From NCBI RefSeq assembly GCF_003324485.1, contig NZ_QODK01000001.1, positions 372,001-436,000 on the forward strand: 64,000 nucleotides of DNA, given 5' to 3'. The translations under genes and the position numbers were made by a program. The notes under the pieces were generated by a model. That model was not told where the DNA came from and searched no databases. It saw only the letters and a list, made by a program, of their open reading frames with translations. This DNA comes from Cohaesibacter intestini. Its GTDB lineage: Bacteria; Pseudomonadota; Alphaproteobacteria; Rhizobiales; Cohaesibacteraceae. Numbering within the stretch: the stretch's first letter is position 1; the number at the start of each line of letters is the position of its first letter. Shown piece by piece: positions 63,465 through 64,000 of the stretch.

Positions 63465-64000
63465 TCAGAGGCTGACATAGCCATAGGCCATGGCAAGTAG
63501 GAAGATACCAAGTGCGAATCGATAAAGCACGAAGGGCAGGAAGCTGATCCGCTTGACCAACGCCATCAGGAAGGCAATGGCCGCGAAGGACGCAAGAAAG
63601 GACAGACCCGCGCCGAGCCACACATCGGACGACATGGTTGTTCCAGTTTCGATGGCGTCCTTAATGGTCAACAAGCCGGCACCCGCAATGGCAGGCATGC
63701 CAAGCAGGAAGGAAAAGCGTGCAGCCTCGGGCCGCGAGAAGCCCAAGAAACGAGCCGCTGTCATGGTGATGCCCGAGCGGCTGGTGCCGGGAATGAGCGC
63801 CAGCATCTGCGCCAGACCGATCACCAAAGCAGGCGGCAGGGTCATGTTTTCCATGGCCTTTTCACTGGGTCCGAAACGGTCAGCCAGATACAACAAGGCA
63901 CCATAGACAATGGCGGCCCAGCCAACCACCTGTAGTTTGAGCAAATCATCAGCCCGCAAAGCGTCCAACGCACCGGTCTTCTTCAAGATCAGACCGAAAA
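63465..64000 (-). CDS. uppP: undecaprenyl-diphosphatase UppP (3' part, cut by window end)
   Basis: The carboxy-terminal 178 codons show the UppP motif L-I-P-G-T-S-R-S-G-I-T (catalytic Ser/Arg) and the membrane helices F-S-F-L-L-G-M-P-A-I-A-G-A near residue 110 of the fragment. The frame is open to the window edge, so the start lies outside. UppP recycles undecaprenyl diphosphate for cell-wall synthesis and can give bacitracin resistance. Confidence 0.92.
   Translation of the reverse strand, partial: FGLILKKTGALDALRADDLLKLQVVGWAAIVYGALLYLADRFGPSEKAMENMTLPPALVIGLAQMLALIPGTSRSGITMTAARFLGFSRPEAARFSFLLGMPAIAGAGLLTIKDAIETGTTMSSDVWLGAGLSFLASFAAIAFLMALVKRISFLPFVLYRFALGIFLLAMAYGYVSL

Noticed and set aside
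63252-63500. 82-codon frame between uppP and the GST gene
   Set aside because: It overlaps the end of uppP, lacks a ribosome-binding site and has no recognisable features.
1-64000. CRISPR arrays, insertion sequences, toxin-antitoxin pairs and prophage genes
   Set aside because: I looked for regularly spaced long repeats, transposase or integrase motifs and small paired genes and saw none; the only regular array is the 10-bp phased element at 45745-45800.

Overview
The window looks like a chromosomal segment of an alphaproteobacterium of the Hyphomicrobiales (Rhizobiales) type. Evidence: a DUF3329-like small membrane protein and a PlsC-like acyltransferase typical of that order, many ABC, TRAP and TTT uptake systems, moderately GC-rich coding sequence, and short spacers carrying factor-independent hairpins. 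A complete citrate lyase operon plus heme, zinc and c-di-GMP sensing suggests a facultatively anaerobic, probably marine organism (Cohaesibacter- or Stappiaceae-like). The genus is inference only. I see no insertion sequence, phage, CRISPR array or integrase. The genes look intact apart from the two cut by the window ends.

Layout. 1-5.4 kb: glycerol-3-phosphate uptake (ugpB, start of ugpA) divergent from a LacI-type regulator, then a threonine/serine dehydratase and a glycerophosphodiesterase. 5.7-7.7 kb: a soluble chemoreceptor joining protoglobin, MCP, CZB and PilZ domains. 7.9-10.9 kb: an Lrp-type regulator divergent from methionine gamma-lyase with two matching 17-bp operators, a DUF2161 nuclease-fold protein and a NifX-like protein with a His/Cys tail. 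10.9-18.9 kb: galTK and an oligopeptide ABC transporter (oppA-B-C-DF). 19.4-21.5 kb: a membrane chemoreceptor.

21.5-36.1 kb is a hexuronate divergon. Leftward run dctP (TRAP receptor), beta-glucuronidase, a UxuR-type GntR regulator and uxuA; rightward run dctQM, a GH31 glycosidase, uxuB, uxaC, kdgK and eda. Together they encode uptake of uronic acids or uronides, their release as glucuronate, and the full isomerase route to KDPG, then pyruvate and glyceraldehyde-3-phosphate. Three TTGGYYGACCAA operators lie in the shared 561-bp spacer.

36.3-49.4 kb: a secreted DUF1176-like protein, an acyltransferase, an NSS transporter, a TAXI-type TRAP system with two hairpins between its genes, a DeoR regulator overlapping an MFS gene and divergent from a Gfo/Idh/MocA oxidoreductase (with a six-unit, exactly 10-bp-phased repeat array between them), an acetate-uptake (SatP/YaaH) protein and an alanine/glycine:cation symporter. 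49.9-59 kb: a tricarboxylate transporter (tctCBA) divergent from citCDEFGX, a citrate import and cleavage module with a 715-bp spacer. 59-64 kb: an RBBP9-like hydrolase, tRNA-Arg(ACG), a GST-queG-yeeZ-like cluster and the 3' part of uppP.

The items I rate most worth a second look are the globin-MCP-CZB-PilZ receptor, the 10-bp-phased TTGCAT array, the paired palindromes before galT, and the GH31 enzyme of unknown specificity inside the glucuronate operon.
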